DNA of 64,000 bases from RYN-133 sp036497285 (GTDB lineage Bacteria > Actinomycetota > Actinomycetes > Mycobacteriales > Jatrophihabitantaceae). The stretch is from the NCBI GenBank assembly GCA_036497285.1, contig DASXJR010000056.1:22736-86735 (forward strand). The letters are read 5' to 3'. The notes beneath the pieces were generated by a model. That model ran no database searches, was not told where the DNA came from, and saw only the letters and a program-made list of their open reading frames with translations. Position numbers and translations under genes: made by a program. Numbering within the stretch: position 1 is the stretch's first letter; each line of letters begins with the position of its first letter. Below, one piece after another: positions 16,660 to 25,241 of this stretch.

Positions 16660-18948
16660 ATGACCACAGCACCGACCGATATCGCCACACAGGGCCGCAT
16701 CGGCGACAGCCCGCTCCGTCCGGACGGCATCGCCAAGGTCACCGGCGAATTCGCCTACTCCAGCGATCTCTGGCACGACGACATGTGCTGGGGTGTCACG
16801 CTGCGCAGTCCGCATCCGCACGCGCGGATCCGCTCGGTCGACATCGCCGCGGCCCTCGCCACGGCAGGCGTTTATGCCGTGCTGACCGCGGACGACGTGC
16901 CCGGCCGCAACGCGGTCGGCCTCGATCATGCCGACCAGCCGGTCCTCGCCGACGGAGTGGTCCGCTACCAGGGCGAAGCGGTCGCCGTTGTCGCAGCCGA
17001 CCACCCCGAGACCGCGCGCCGCGCCGCCGACCGGATCGTCGTCGACTACGAACCGCTGCCTGCGGTGACCGACGCCCGGCGGGCCCTCGACCCGTCCGCC
17101 CCGAAGGTGCACGAGCAGGGCAACATCGTGCGTCATCTCAAGATCCGCAAGGGGACGGCGGAACCCACTGCGCCGGTCGTGGTGTCGCTCGACTTCGAGG
17201 TCGGCATGCAGGACCAGGCGTTCCTCGGACCGGAGTCCGGGCTCGCCGTTCCGGACGGTGTCGGCGGGGTGGATCTCTACGTAGCGACCCAATGGCTGCA
17301 CGTCGACCAGCGCCAGATCTGTGCGGCCCTCGGCCTGCCGCCGGAGCAGGTCCGGCTCACGCTGGCCGGCGTCGGCGGTGCGTTCGGCGGACGCGAGGAC
17401 CTGTCGATGCACGTCCACGCCTGCCTGTTGGCGTTGCACACCGGCAAGCCGGTGAAGATGGTCTACAACCGCCAGGAGTCCTTCTTCGGCCATGTGCACC
17501 GGCATCCTGCGACAATGCACTACGAATTCGGTGCCGAGCCGGACGGCCGGCTGGTCTACGGCCGCGCCGAGATCGTCTTCGACGGCGGCGCCTACGCCTC
17601 CTCGACGGCCGCGGTAGTCGGCAACGGCGGGACGATGGGGCTCGGGCCGTACCGATTCCCGGCGGTACACGTGGACTGCTTCGGGGTGTACACCAACAAC
17701 CCGCCGTGCGGCGCGATGCGCGGGTTCGGCTGTGTGCAGGCCGCGTATGCGCACGAGGCCCTGATGGACGACCTGGCCGACCGAGTCGGCATCGACCGGG
17801 TGGCGATCCGCCGGCTGAACGGGATGCGCGAGGGCGACGAGAACATCACCGGCCAGGTGATCGACTCCGCCGCGCCGGTGGCCGAGCTGATCGAACGCGT
17901 CCGAGATCTGCCGATGCCCGCTGAGCCGTCCGTGCACCGCGATCTGCGGGATCTGCCCGGTGGCGTGGGCAACACCACCCACGGCGAGGGCGTGGTCCGC
18001 GGCATCGGTTATGCCGTCACGTACAAGAACGTCGGCTTCTCCGAGGGATTCGACGACTACTCCACCGCGCGGGTTCGGCTGGAGGTGGTGGCCGGCGAAC
18101 CGATAGCCACCGTGCACACCGCGAGCGCCGAGGTGGGGCAGGGCCTGATCACCATCGAGCAGCAGATCGCCCGCACCGAGCTCGGGGTGGAGCGGGTGAC
18201 CGTGCATCCGAAGGACACGCAGGTCGGTTCCGGCGGATCCACCTCGGCATCGAGGCAGACCTATGTCACCGGCGGCGCGATCAAGGCGGCCTGCGAAGCG
18301 GTGCGCGCGGATGTGCTCGCTCGCGCAGCGGCGCGCCTCGGGCCGTCCGTCCAGCATTTGCGGCTGGAGCACGGCAAGGTCATCGACAGCTCCGGCGAGG
18401 TGCGTGCCGACCTCGCCGAAGTCCTCGCCGACGACGTCGTCGAGCACACCGTGCAGTGGCGGCACCGGCCGACGCGACCGATCGATCCGGAGACCGGGCA
18501 AGGCACCGCGCATGTGCAGTACGCGTTCTCGGCGCACCGGGCAGTGGTCGACGTCGACACCGACCTCGGCCTGGTCAAGGTCGTCGCGCTCGATACCGCG
18601 CAGGACGTCGGCAAGGCGCTGAACCCGGCTGCGGTGATCGGTCAGATCCAGGGTGGCGCGGCGCAGGGCATGGGCCTCGCGTTGATGGAGGAGGTCGTCG
18701 TGCAGGACGGACGGATCCGCAACCCGTCCTTCACCGACTACCTGATCCCGACCATCCTCGATGTGCCGCCGATGCAGATCGAGGTGCTGGAGTATCCGGA
18801 TCCGCACGCCCCGTACGGCGTGCGCGGGGTCGGCGAGCCGCCCACCATCTCGTCCGGGCCTGCGGTCGCGGCCGCGATCCGGCAGGCGACGGGGAAGCCG
18901 TTGCGACGGGTGCCGGTCCGTCCGGAACACATCACGGGAGCGTGCTGA
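16660..18948 (+). CDS. xdhA: Xanthine dehydrogenase, molybdopterin-binding subunit
   Basis: 762 residues. The N-terminal domain (GVTLRSPHPHARI, YQGEAVAVVAADHPETA) and the Mo-cofactor domains are intact. Visible motifs include GGAFGGRED, the MRGFG block (CGAMRGFGCVQ), EVGQGLITIEQQIA, and near the C-terminus GVRGVGEPPTISSGPAVAAAI with the catalytic Glu. It hydroxylates hypoxanthine to xanthine and xanthine to urate. Full length for the stand-alone large subunit. The stop shares a base with the start of the next gene (TGATG). A dedicated XdhC-type chaperone is not present in the window. Confidence 0.95.
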   Translation: MTTAPTDIATQGRIGDSPLRPDGIAKVTGEFAYSSDLWHDDMCWGVTLRSPHPHARIRSVDIAAALATAGVYAVLTADDVPGRNAVGLDHADQPVLADGVVRYQGEAVAVVAADHPETARRAADRIVVDYEPLPAVTDARRALDPSAPKVHEQGNIVRHLKIRKGTAEPTAPVVVSLDFEVGMQDQAFLGPESGLAVPDGVGGVDLYVATQWLHVDQRQICAALGLPPEQVRLTLAGVGGAFGGREDLSMHVHACLLALHTGKPVKMVYNRQESFFGHVHRHPATMHYEFGAEPDGRLVYGRAEIVFDGGAYASSTAAVVGNGGTMGLGPYRFPAVHVDCFGVYTNNPPCGAMRGFGCVQAAYAHEALMDDLADRVGIDRVAIRRLNGMREGDENITGQVIDSAAPVAELIERVRDLPMPAEPSVHRDLRDLPGGVGNTTHGEGVVRGIGYAVTYKNVGFSEGFDDYSTARVRLEVVAGEPIATVHTASAEVGQGLITIEQQIARTELGVERVTVHPKDTQVGSGGSTSASRQTYVTGGAIKAACEAVRADVLARAAARLGPSVQHLRLEHGKVIDSSGEVRADLAEVLADDVVEHTVQWRHRPTRPIDPETGQGTAHVQYAFSAHRAVVDVDTDLGLVKVVALDTAQDVGKALNPAAVIGQIQGGAAQGMGLALMEEVVVQDGRIRNPSFTDYLIPTILDVPPMQIEVLEYPDPHAPYGVRGVGEPPTISSGPAVAAAIRQATGKPLRRVPVRPEHITGAC

Positions 18949-19325
18949 TGCCTCGGATGTTCCTCAACGGCACTGCAATGTCCGGCGGCGCAGACCACCA
19001 TCTGGTGGGCGGGTCGGAGCTGCTCGGTGCGGCACGAACGGCGCCGCGCTACCGGTTCCATGCCGTCGACGACCACTACCCCGCGCTCGAGGACGTCGGC
19101 GTGCGCGGGGTTTCGGTCGTCGGTGAGCTGTATGAGATGAGCTACGAGCAGCTGCGCGACGTGTTGTTGCCCGGCGAGCCGGCCGGGCTCGAACTCGGCA
19201 TCGTCGAACTCGACGACGGGACGGGCTCGCTGGCGATGGTGCTGCGTCATGAACACGCTGCACTCCCGACCACGGACATCAGTAGTTTCGGATCGTGGCG
19301 CGCGTATCGCCTGGCGAGCACGTGA
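18948..19325 (+). CDS. Stand-alone allophanate-hydrolase C-terminal-like (gamma-glutamylcyclotransferase fold) protein
   Basis: 125 residues. It starts MFLNGTAMSGG, then ARTAPRYRFHAV, GVSVVGELYEM and LELGIVELDDG. This pattern (FxNGxAM, RTAPRYR, GELYE) matches the C-terminal domain of allophanate hydrolase AtzF/DUR1, which has a gamma-glutamylcyclotransferase-like fold. Here the domain is alone. It lies between xdhA and allB with a 1-bp overlap on the left and a GTGA overlap on the right, so it is an integral part of the ureide operon. Its function is unknown; a role on a ureido/carboxyl-carbamate intermediate is a guess. Confidence 0.75.
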   Translation: MPRMFLNGTAMSGGADHHLVGGSELLGAARTAPRYRFHAVDDHYPALEDVGVRGVSVVGELYEMSYEQLRDVLLPGEPAGLELGIVELDDGTGSLAMVLRHEHAALPTTDISSFGSWRAYRLAST

Positions 19326-20677
19326 CGGTCGACCTGGTGATCCGCACCGACCGCGTCGTGGTCCCCGATGGCGGGGTACACGCCTGCGCGATCGCGGTGA
19401 CCGACGGTGCGGTCGTGGGGATCCTTCCGCGCGACGCGGCCGTCACGGCTGAGCACGAGATCGAGCTCGCCGACGACGAGGTGCTGCTGCCCGGTCTCGT
19501 CGACACCCACGTGCACGTCAACGAACCCGGCCGCACCGACTGGGAGGGGTTCGCGTCCGCCACCGCTGCTGCCGCCGCGGGTGGAGTGACAACGCTGATC
19601 GACATGCCGCTGAACAGCATCCCGCCGACCGTCGACGTCGCGGCGCTCTCGGTGAAACGCGCGGCCGCCGCAGCCCAGTGCCACGTCGATGTCGGTTTCT
19701 GGGGTGGTGCCGTGCCCGGGAATCGGCCTTCGCTGCGGGCGTTGCACAACGCGGGCGTGTTCGGGTTCAAAGCCTTCCTCGTCGATTCCGGGGTGTCGGA
19801 GTTCCCGCCGCTGAGCAGCAGCGACCTCGCGGACGTACTGGCCGACGTCGCGGCGCTCGACGCACTGCTGATCGTCCACGCCGAGGATGCTGACGCCCTG
19901 GCCGCCGCGCCCGCTTGTGACGGACGCTCGTACGCGGCCTTTGTCGCGTCCCGGCCTGCCGCCGCCGAGCAGGCCGCCGTGGAACGGCTGATAGCTGCGG
20001 CCCGCGTGGCCGGCGCGCGCGTGCACGTGGTGCACCTGTCGAGCCGCGAAGCGCTCGCGGCCGTAAACGCGGCACGCGCCGAGGGCGTCCGGATGACCGC
20101 CGAGACCTGCCCGCACTACCTGACCCTCACCGTCACCGACGTGCCGGACGGCGCCACGCAATTCAAGTGCTGCCCGCCGATCCGCGACGCCACGCACCGC
20201 GACGCGTTGTGGCGCGGCCTGGCTGACGGTGACATCGACCTGGTCGTGAGCGATCACTCCCCCGCACCGCCCGCGCTCAAAAACCTCGACGACGGCAACT
20301 TCGGTACGGCATGGGGTGGCATCGCCTCGGTGCAACTGGGTCTGCCGGTGGTCTGGAGTGCCGCCCGCAGTCACGGGCACAAGCTCGGTGATGTGGTCGG
20401 TTGGATGGCCCGCGGGCCGGCGCAACTCGTCGGGCTCACCAGCAAGGGACGCATCGCGCTGGGCGCGGACGCGGACCTGATCGCCTTCGCGCCGGACGAA
20501 GCCTTCACCGTCGACCCGACCCGGCTGCAGCACCGACACCCGCTCACTCCGTACGCGGGCCGAGACCTGACCGGCGTCGTCCGCCGCACCTGGTTGCGTG
20601 GCCACGAGGTCTATTCGGACACCGGCGGCCTGCTAGGCGAGCCGCGTGGGCGACTGCTGGAACGGGTGGACGGATGA
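19322..20677 (+). CDS. allB: Allantoinase
   Basis: 451 residues from GTG 19322 (GTGA overlap with the previous stop); an in-frame ATG at 19295 inside the previous gene is less likely. It is a dihydroorotase-like amidohydrolase: DTHVHVNEPGRTDWEGF (metal HxH and the allantoinase-typical NEPGRTxWEG), FKAFLVDSG with the bridging Lys, LIVHAED, VHVVHLSS, ETCPHYLTL and VSDHSPAP with the catalytic Asp. It hydrolyses allantoin to allantoate. Allantoicase follows with a 4-bp ATGA overlap. Confidence 0.95.
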   Translation: MTVDLVIRTDRVVVPDGGVHACAIAVTDGAVVGILPRDAAVTAEHEIELADDEVLLPGLVDTHVHVNEPGRTDWEGFASATAAAAAGGVTTLIDMPLNSIPPTVDVAALSVKRAAAAAQCHVDVGFWGGAVPGNRPSLRALHNAGVFGFKAFLVDSGVSEFPPLSSSDLADVLADVAALDALLIVHAEDADALAAAPACDGRSYAAFVASRPAAAEQAAVERLIAAARVAGARVHVVHLSSREALAAVNAARAEGVRMTAETCPHYLTLTVTDVPDGATQFKCCPPIRDATHRDALWRGLADGDIDLVVSDHSPAPPALKNLDDGNFGTAWGGIASVQLGLPVVWSAARSHGHKLGDVVGWMARGPAQLVGLTSKGRIALGADADLIAFAPDEAFTVDPTRLQHRHPLTPYAGRDLTGVVRRTWLRGHEVYSDTGGLLGEPRGRLLERVDG

Positions 20678-21651
20678 ACGCAGAACAGTCCTTCCGCACG
20701 CTGCCGGACCTCGCCGTGCGCAGCCTCGGCGGTAGCGTCGTTTGGGCGAACGACGAATCCTTCGCCGAACGGCAGCACTTGATCGTGGACCATCCGCCGC
20801 GCTTCGACCCCGCCGCCTTCGGGCCGCGCGGCAAGATCTACGACGGTTGGGAGACCCGGCGACGCCGTGAGTTCGGCCATGACACGGCGATTGTCAGGCT
20901 GGGCGTGCCCGGCGTGATCCGCGGTGTCGTCGTCGATACCCGGTGGTTCATCGGCAACTACCCGCCCGAAGCGTCGGTCGAGGCCACAGCACTCGACGGG
21001 AACCCCTCCATACCCCGGTTGCTGGACGACGCGGGGTGGACGACGCTTCTCCGCCGCAAAAAGATCCACGGCGATACCGAGAACGCCTTTGCGATCGACT
21101 CGTCCGACCGGTGGACGCACGTCCGACTGTCGATCTACCCCGACGGTGGCGTGGCGCGGTTCCGCGTGCACGGTGAACCGATTCCCGACCGATCGACGCT
21201 CGGCGGCGTCGATCTCGCCGCCTTGGAGAACGGTGGGCTGGTCGTCGACTGCTCCGACATGTTCTACGGCTCGCCGAACAACCTGATCTCGCCCGGAGTG
21301 CCGGCGAGCATGGCGGACGGCTGGGAGACCGCGCGCCGACGCGACTGCGGCAGCGACTGGGTCGTCATCAAGCTCGGCCTGCCCGGCACCAGCAGCGTGG
21401 TCGAGCTGGACACGTCGTACTTCGTGCACAACGCACCCGGCTGGGCGAGCGTGCGTGGCTGCGCGCTCGGAGCAGAATCCTCAATCGCAGACGCGGATTG
21501 GCGGGAACTGCTGCCGCGGACGAGGTTGCAGCCGGACACCCGCCATCGGTTCCCGGTGACAGGAACGGACGTCCTGACCCACCTCCGTCTGGATATCTAT
21601 CCCGACGGCGGGATGGCGCGGCTGCGACTGTACGGAAGGCCGGACCGCTGA
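20674..21651 (+). CDS. alc: Allantoicase
   Basis: 325 residues. It hydrolyses allantoate to ureidoglycolate and urea. The protein shows the expected internal duplication: YDGWETRRRR with IVRLGVPG, then about 190 residues later ADGWETARRRD with VIKLGLPG, each followed by VVDT/ELDTxxF and a LSIYPDGG or LDIYPDGG strand. The start overlaps the allB stop. It is the last gene of the rightward arm. No ureidoglycolate lyase or urease is in the window, so the final steps must be encoded elsewhere. Confidence 0.95.
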   Translation: MNAEQSFRTLPDLAVRSLGGSVVWANDESFAERQHLIVDHPPRFDPAAFGPRGKIYDGWETRRRREFGHDTAIVRLGVPGVIRGVVVDTRWFIGNYPPEASVEATALDGNPSIPRLLDDAGWTTLLRRKKIHGDTENAFAIDSSDRWTHVRLSIYPDGGVARFRVHGEPIPDRSTLGGVDLAALENGGLVVDCSDMFYGSPNNLISPGVPASMADGWETARRRDCGSDWVVIKLGLPGTSSVVELDTSYFVHNAPGWASVRGCALGAESSIADADWRELLPRTRLQPDTRHRFPVTGTDVLTHLRLDIYPDGGMARLRLYGRPDR

Positions 21652-21744
21652 CCCCCGGATGCGAGCCCACGCGGCGGCGGGTGGTCGCGGGCCTCAAGTT
21701 TTGCCGGTGACCTCAGCGCGATGGAGCCACGGTTTCTCGGGCAG

Positions 21745-22397
21745 TGCGCTGGGTCGGCAGGGTCGACCAACCACCCCGCCGCGCTGTCGCATTCGAGGCA
21801 GATCTGATCGGCCCAAGACCACAGCGCAAATCAGCCACCGCGGTGAGGCCCCGCGCGCCCGGCGGGTCATCGCGAGGCTGGAGTTGACCGGCGACCACGG
21901 CGCGGCGGGACCACGGTTTCTTCGGGCCGGTGGGAACGAAATTCCCGTCGGGGAGGCAGTGCGCTGGGTGTGCAGCAGTACCACCAAACTTCGTCCAGTG
22001 CGTTCTCGAGGCAGATCTATTCGGGGCCAAGACCACAGCGCAAATCAGCCACCGCGGTGAGGCCCCGCGCGCCCGGCGGGTCATCGCGAGGCTGGAGTTG
22101 ACCGGCGACCACGGCGCGGCGGGGCCACGGTTTCTTCGGGCCGGTGGGAACGAAGTTCCCATCGGGGAGGCAGTGCGCTGGGTCTGCACAGTCGATCGCG
22201 TAGGACTCGCAGCTGCGCTTTCGAGGCAGATCTGGTCGGGCCAAGACCACAGCGCAAATCAGCCACCGCGGTGAGCACCCAGGCGCCCGGCGGGTCATCG
22301 CGAGGCTGGAGTTGACCGGCGACCACGGCGCGGCGGGACCACGGTTTCTTCGGGCCGGTGGGAACGAAGTTCCCGTCGGGCAGGCAGTGCGCTGGGT
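21745..22397. repeat. Tandem array: three 152-bp structured cores with 62-63-bp linkers, plus a leading partial copy
   Basis: Cores lie at 21818-21969, 22032-22183 and 22246-22397: all exactly 152 bp and starting 214 bp apart. Each opens with ACCACAGCGCA and closes with TGCGCTGGGT, which are complementary (imperfect terminal inverted repeat). Inside are the palindrome CACCGCGGTG, the dyad GGGAAC-GAA-GTTCCC (5-bp version in the first copy) and GGTCA/TGACC 15 bp apart. A truncated copy ends at 21754. Linkers have a variable 37-39-bp part (21755-21793, 21970-22006, 22184-22221) and a conserved part starting CGAGGCAGATCT. The 214-bp period is not a multiple of three and the frame shifts each unit, so it is not a repeat protein. 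It sits 97 bp before the DUF222-HNH start. Confidence 0.85.
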
Positions 22398-22494
22398 CGG
22401 CAGGATCGGCGCCAAAAAATTTGCCCGGAAATTGTTTTTCGAATTGTGCGGCTGAGGCCCGGAAACTGTCGTACCCGGGTTCTAGTTTCGAGGT

Positions 22495-23829
22495 ATGGGA
22501 CAGGTCGGGTTCGCCGGGGCGGTCGCCGCGCTGCGCGACGCTGTCGACGGGCTGCTCGGCGCCGCGGACCTCGCGTTGTTGCCGGCCGGCGAGCTGCCCG
22601 GCCTGTTCGCCGAGCTGGAGACCGAGCGGCGCCGGCTGGAGGCGGTTGATCACGAGCTGTTGGTTGCCCTGGACGAGCGTGGGATCGCCGGTGAGTACGG
22701 CCGCACCAGCACCGCCGATCTGTTGACCGAGCTGTGCCGGGTGGCGCCGGGGGAGGCCAAAGCCCGGCTGCATGCCGCCCGTGATCTCGGGCCGCGCCGG
22801 GAGGTCAGTGGTGCCCCGTTGGCGCCGATCTTCGCGCGGGTCGCCGACGCGCAACGCGCCGGCGAGCTGTCGACCGGCCACGCGAAGGTGATCACGCAGA
22901 CGGTCGCGGCGATCCCGGCCAAGCTCTCCTTCGAGGTGGCCGGGCCGGTCGAGCAGTTCCTGGTCGAGCAAGCCAAGCATCTGGACCCGAAGCAGCTGGC
23001 CGCGGCGGCGCAGCGGCTGCTCGCGACGGTGGATCCGGACGGCGCCGCCCCGCGCGAGGAAGAGCAGCAGCGGCGCCGCGGCTTCGACCTGGTTCACAAA
23101 CCCGACGGACGGTGGCTGGTGGCCGGGCGGGAGGTCACCGACGAGTTCGCCGCGGTGTGGTCCACCCTGCTCGACACCCTGTCCGCTCCGGCACCGGCCG
23201 AGGACGGCCTGCCCGATGACCGCACCCCCTCCCAGCGCCGCCACGACGCGATGATCGAGATCGCCCAGCGGCTGCTCCGCTCGGGCACCCTTCCCGACTG
23301 CGGCGGCGTCCCGGCGACCATCGCCTTGTCGGTGCGTGCCGAGGACCTCGAGCAACAGTCCGGGGTGGCGCTGAGCGAATCCGGCGCCACCATCGGCATC
23401 ACCGCCGCGATGCGGCTCGCCGACCAGTGCGAACTGTTCACCACCGTGTTCGACCGGCACGGCGCCATCCTGTGCGCCGGCCGCAGCCAACGCCTCGCCA
23501 ACCGGGCCCAACGCCGCGCGCTCGCCGCCCGCGACGGCGGCTGCAGCTTCCCCGGCTGCACCCGCCCCGCCTCCTGGTGCCAAGCCCATCATGTGATCGC
23601 CTGGATCGACGGCGGCCCCACCGACATCGACAACCTGGCGCTGGTCTGCGGATTCCACCACCGCAGCTTCGAACAGGCCGGGTGGCTCGTGCGCATCATC
23701 GACGGCGTGCCGGAATGGCTCCCGCCACCATGGCTCGATCAACAACAAAAACCCCGCCGCAACACCGCCCACCACCTACCCGAATTCACATTCGAACCCG
23801 GCACAGACCACGACGCCCGCGACCCATGA
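22495..23829 (+). CDS. DUF222 / HNH endonuclease protein (13E12 repeat family)
   Basis: 444 residues. The N-terminal ~300 residues are the helical DUF222 domain (LETERRRLEAVDHELLVAL, GELSTGHAKVI, RAEDLEQQSG). The C-terminus is an HNH nuclease: CSFPGC (350-355) and CQAHH (362-366), Asn381 in DIDN, and CGFHH (386-390), with all zinc and catalytic positions present. 13E12 proteins are multicopy in mycobacteria and related actinobacteria; their role is unclear. TAGTTT at 22483-22488, seven bases before the ATG, fits a leaderless -10 element. I saw no LexA-type box of the kind reported upstream of some mycobacterial 13E12 genes. A structured repeat array lies directly upstream. Confidence 0.92.
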   Translation: MGQVGFAGAVAALRDAVDGLLGAADLALLPAGELPGLFAELETERRRLEAVDHELLVALDERGIAGEYGRTSTADLLTELCRVAPGEAKARLHAARDLGPRREVSGAPLAPIFARVADAQRAGELSTGHAKVITQTVAAIPAKLSFEVAGPVEQFLVEQAKHLDPKQLAAAAQRLLATVDPDGAAPREEEQQRRRGFDLVHKPDGRWLVAGREVTDEFAAVWSTLLDTLSAPAPAEDGLPDDRTPSQRRHDAMIEIAQRLLRSGTLPDCGGVPATIALSVRAEDLEQQSGVALSESGATIGITAAMRLADQCELFTTVFDRHGAILCAGRSQRLANRAQRRALAARDGGCSFPGCTRPASWCQAHHVIAWIDGGPTDIDNLALVCGFHHRSFEQAGWLVRIIDGVPEWLPPPWLDQQQKPRRNTAHHLPEFTFEPGTDHDARDP

Positions 23830-23910
23830 CCACACCCTGTTGATCGCCGGGACGGGCCGCGGTTACGATTCCGCCGCTGTTGCGCCGTCGTCTCTTTCGG
23901 AAGGTCACCC

Positions 23911-24705
23911 GTGCTGCGAATTTTGCGGAGTTCGTCGCGCGCCGTTGTCGTCCTGACGATCTTCTGCGCCCTGTTCGCCGGACTGGTCGCCATCATTGCG
24001 GCGTCGTCGGACGCCGCCAACGGGCACCCGGCGAAACCGAGCGCAACCGCCACCAGGACCCCGGACCGGGCTCGCACGCAGACTTCGACCAGAACCTTGC
24101 TCCGGCAGCTCGCCGTCACCAGCGAACACAGCGCCGGCTACGACCGCGACCTGTTCAAGTTGTGGGACTCGCAGGGCGGCGGCTGCGACACCCGCGATCG
24201 CGTCCTCATCACCGAGGCGATCACCCGTCCACACGTGTCGAGCAGTTGCGCCTTGACCGACGGCAAGTGGCGCTCCCCGTATGACAGGGTGACGACGACC
24301 GATCCGTCCACCTTCGACATCGACCATCTCGTGCCGCTGGCCGAAGCGTGGCAGTCCGGCGCATGGCGCTGGAGTGGGAACACCCGCGAGGCATACGCGA
24401 ACGACTTGGGGTACGGCCCGGACCTGGTCGCTGTCACCGCGCACTCGAACCGGTCCAAGGGCGACAGCGAACCGTCCGCATGGCTGCCGACGACACGATC
24501 ATTCGACTGCACCTACGAAGCCTGGTGGGTCGCGGTGAAGTGGCGCTGGCACCTGTCGGTCGATTCGGCGGAGAAGCGGTGGCTGTCGACCCACCTCGCC
24601 ACATGCGGATGGCCGAGCGTGACGACTCCGTCACGGCCGACCACTACGACAACCGTCAGCGCGGGACTTGGTACTTCAGATGGAGCACCCGGCGACCCTG
24701 GATGA
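23911..24705 (+). CDS. Exported HNH-family nuclease (GmrSD/DUF1524-like C-terminal type)
   Basis: 264 residues from GTG 23911, seven bases after GGAAGG. Residues 8-35 form a signal anchor or signal peptide, followed by a Thr/Ala-rich linker. The nuclease domain has DIDHLVPLAEAWQSGA (136-151; the DHxxPL His-metal motif) and TAHSNRSKGDSEPSAW (176-191), typical of the secreted DUF1524-type HNH proteins of actinobacteria. Four Cys residues (92, 113, and two after residue 195) suggest disulphides in an extracytoplasmic protein. A role in DNA degradation outside the cytoplasm or competition is inferred. The last 50 bp overlap the convergent DHFR-like gene. Confidence 0.88.
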   Translation: MLRILRSSSRAVVVLTIFCALFAGLVAIIAASSDAANGHPAKPSATATRTPDRARTQTSTRTLLRQLAVTSEHSAGYDRDLFKLWDSQGGGCDTRDRVLITEAITRPHVSSSCALTDGKWRSPYDRVTTTDPSTFDIDHLVPLAEAWQSGAWRWSGNTREAYANDLGYGPDLVAVTAHSNRSKGDSEPSAWLPTTRSFDCTYEAWWVAVKWRWHLSVDSAEKRWLSTHLATCGWPSVTTPSRPTTTTTVSAGLGTSDGAPGDPG

Positions 24706-25234
24706 CGACGTCGGGGTCCAACAGCAGGTGCTGGGCATCGACCCGTCCGAAGTACGGCTTGCCCGAACCGAACACGACGGGCACGACGTCCATCGCCACT
24801 TCGTCGATCAGCCCGAGAGCGAATGCTTGCCCGCCGATGTCGCCTGCAGTGACGGCGACATCGTGGTCGCCGGCGAGGTCCTTCGCGGTGGCGATGGCAG
24901 TTCCCACGTCGTCGACGAAATGGCAGGACGCCTCGGGATGCCAACCGTCGGGCTTCGGACGATGCGACACCACGACGATGTGGTTGCCCGCGGGCGGCGT
25001 GCCTTCCCACCCGTTGGTCAGGTCGAACAGATGCCGGCCCATGACCGTCGCGCCGAGGCGTTCCCACATCGGGCGGACGTAGCCGACCGAAGTCTGGCTG
25101 ACCTTGAACGGTCCGCCGTCCACGATGTCGGCGTCGCCGTTGAAGTACCAGTCGAACAGCGGACCGACTTCGTCGTTCGCGTCGGCGATGAAGCCGTCGA
25201 CGGAGACCACCGCATGCATCATGACCGTGCTCAT
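24656..25234 (-). CDS. Dihydrofolate reductase-like (RibD C-terminal domain) protein
   Basis: 192 residues. It begins MMHAVVSVDGFIADANDEVGPLFDW and contains GATVMGRHLFD, HIVVVSHRP, and the FGSGKPYF block near the C-terminus, all typical of the YyaP/YwjB group of small DHFR/RibD_C fold reductases in actinobacteria. These bind NADPH but their substrates are unknown. The DUF1801 gene is 7 bp upstream on the same strand, so the two are co-transcribed. A second, distant DHFR-like protein is at 33726. Confidence 0.87.
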   Translation of the reverse strand: MSTVMMHAVVSVDGFIADANDEVGPLFDWYFNGDADIVDGGPFKVSQTSVGYVRPMWERLGATVMGRHLFDLTNGWEGTPPAGNHIVVVSHRPKPDGWHPEASCHFVDDVGTAIATAKDLAGDHDVAVTAGDIGGQAFALGLIDEVAMDVVPVVFGSGKPYFGRVDAQHLLLDPDVVIQGRRVLHLKYQVPR

Positions 25235-25241
25235 GTTTGGA

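Noticed and set aside
16582..18930. 782-codon antisense frame over xdhA
   Set aside because: Complement of the xanthine dehydrogenase gene, with no domain or start signals.
21745..22397. CRISPR array
   Set aside because: Repeated parts are 152-177 bp, only three full copies exist, and no cas gene is nearby; CRISPR repeats are about 24-50 bp.
21713..22415. Repeat-encoded proteins in the array (reading frames on both strands with recurring peptides)
   Set aside because: The 214-bp period shifts frame every unit, no start with ribosome-binding site is seen, and variable linkers interrupt any product.
22400..22494. LexA/SOS box upstream of the 13E12-type gene
   Set aside because: No TCGAAC-N4-GTTCGA-like sequence was found; only a possible leaderless -10 element.
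22081..23775. Long antisense frame (564 codons) over the DUF222 gene
   Set aside because: It mirrors the DUF222-HNH frame, crosses the repeat array, and has no motifs; a GC-bias shadow.
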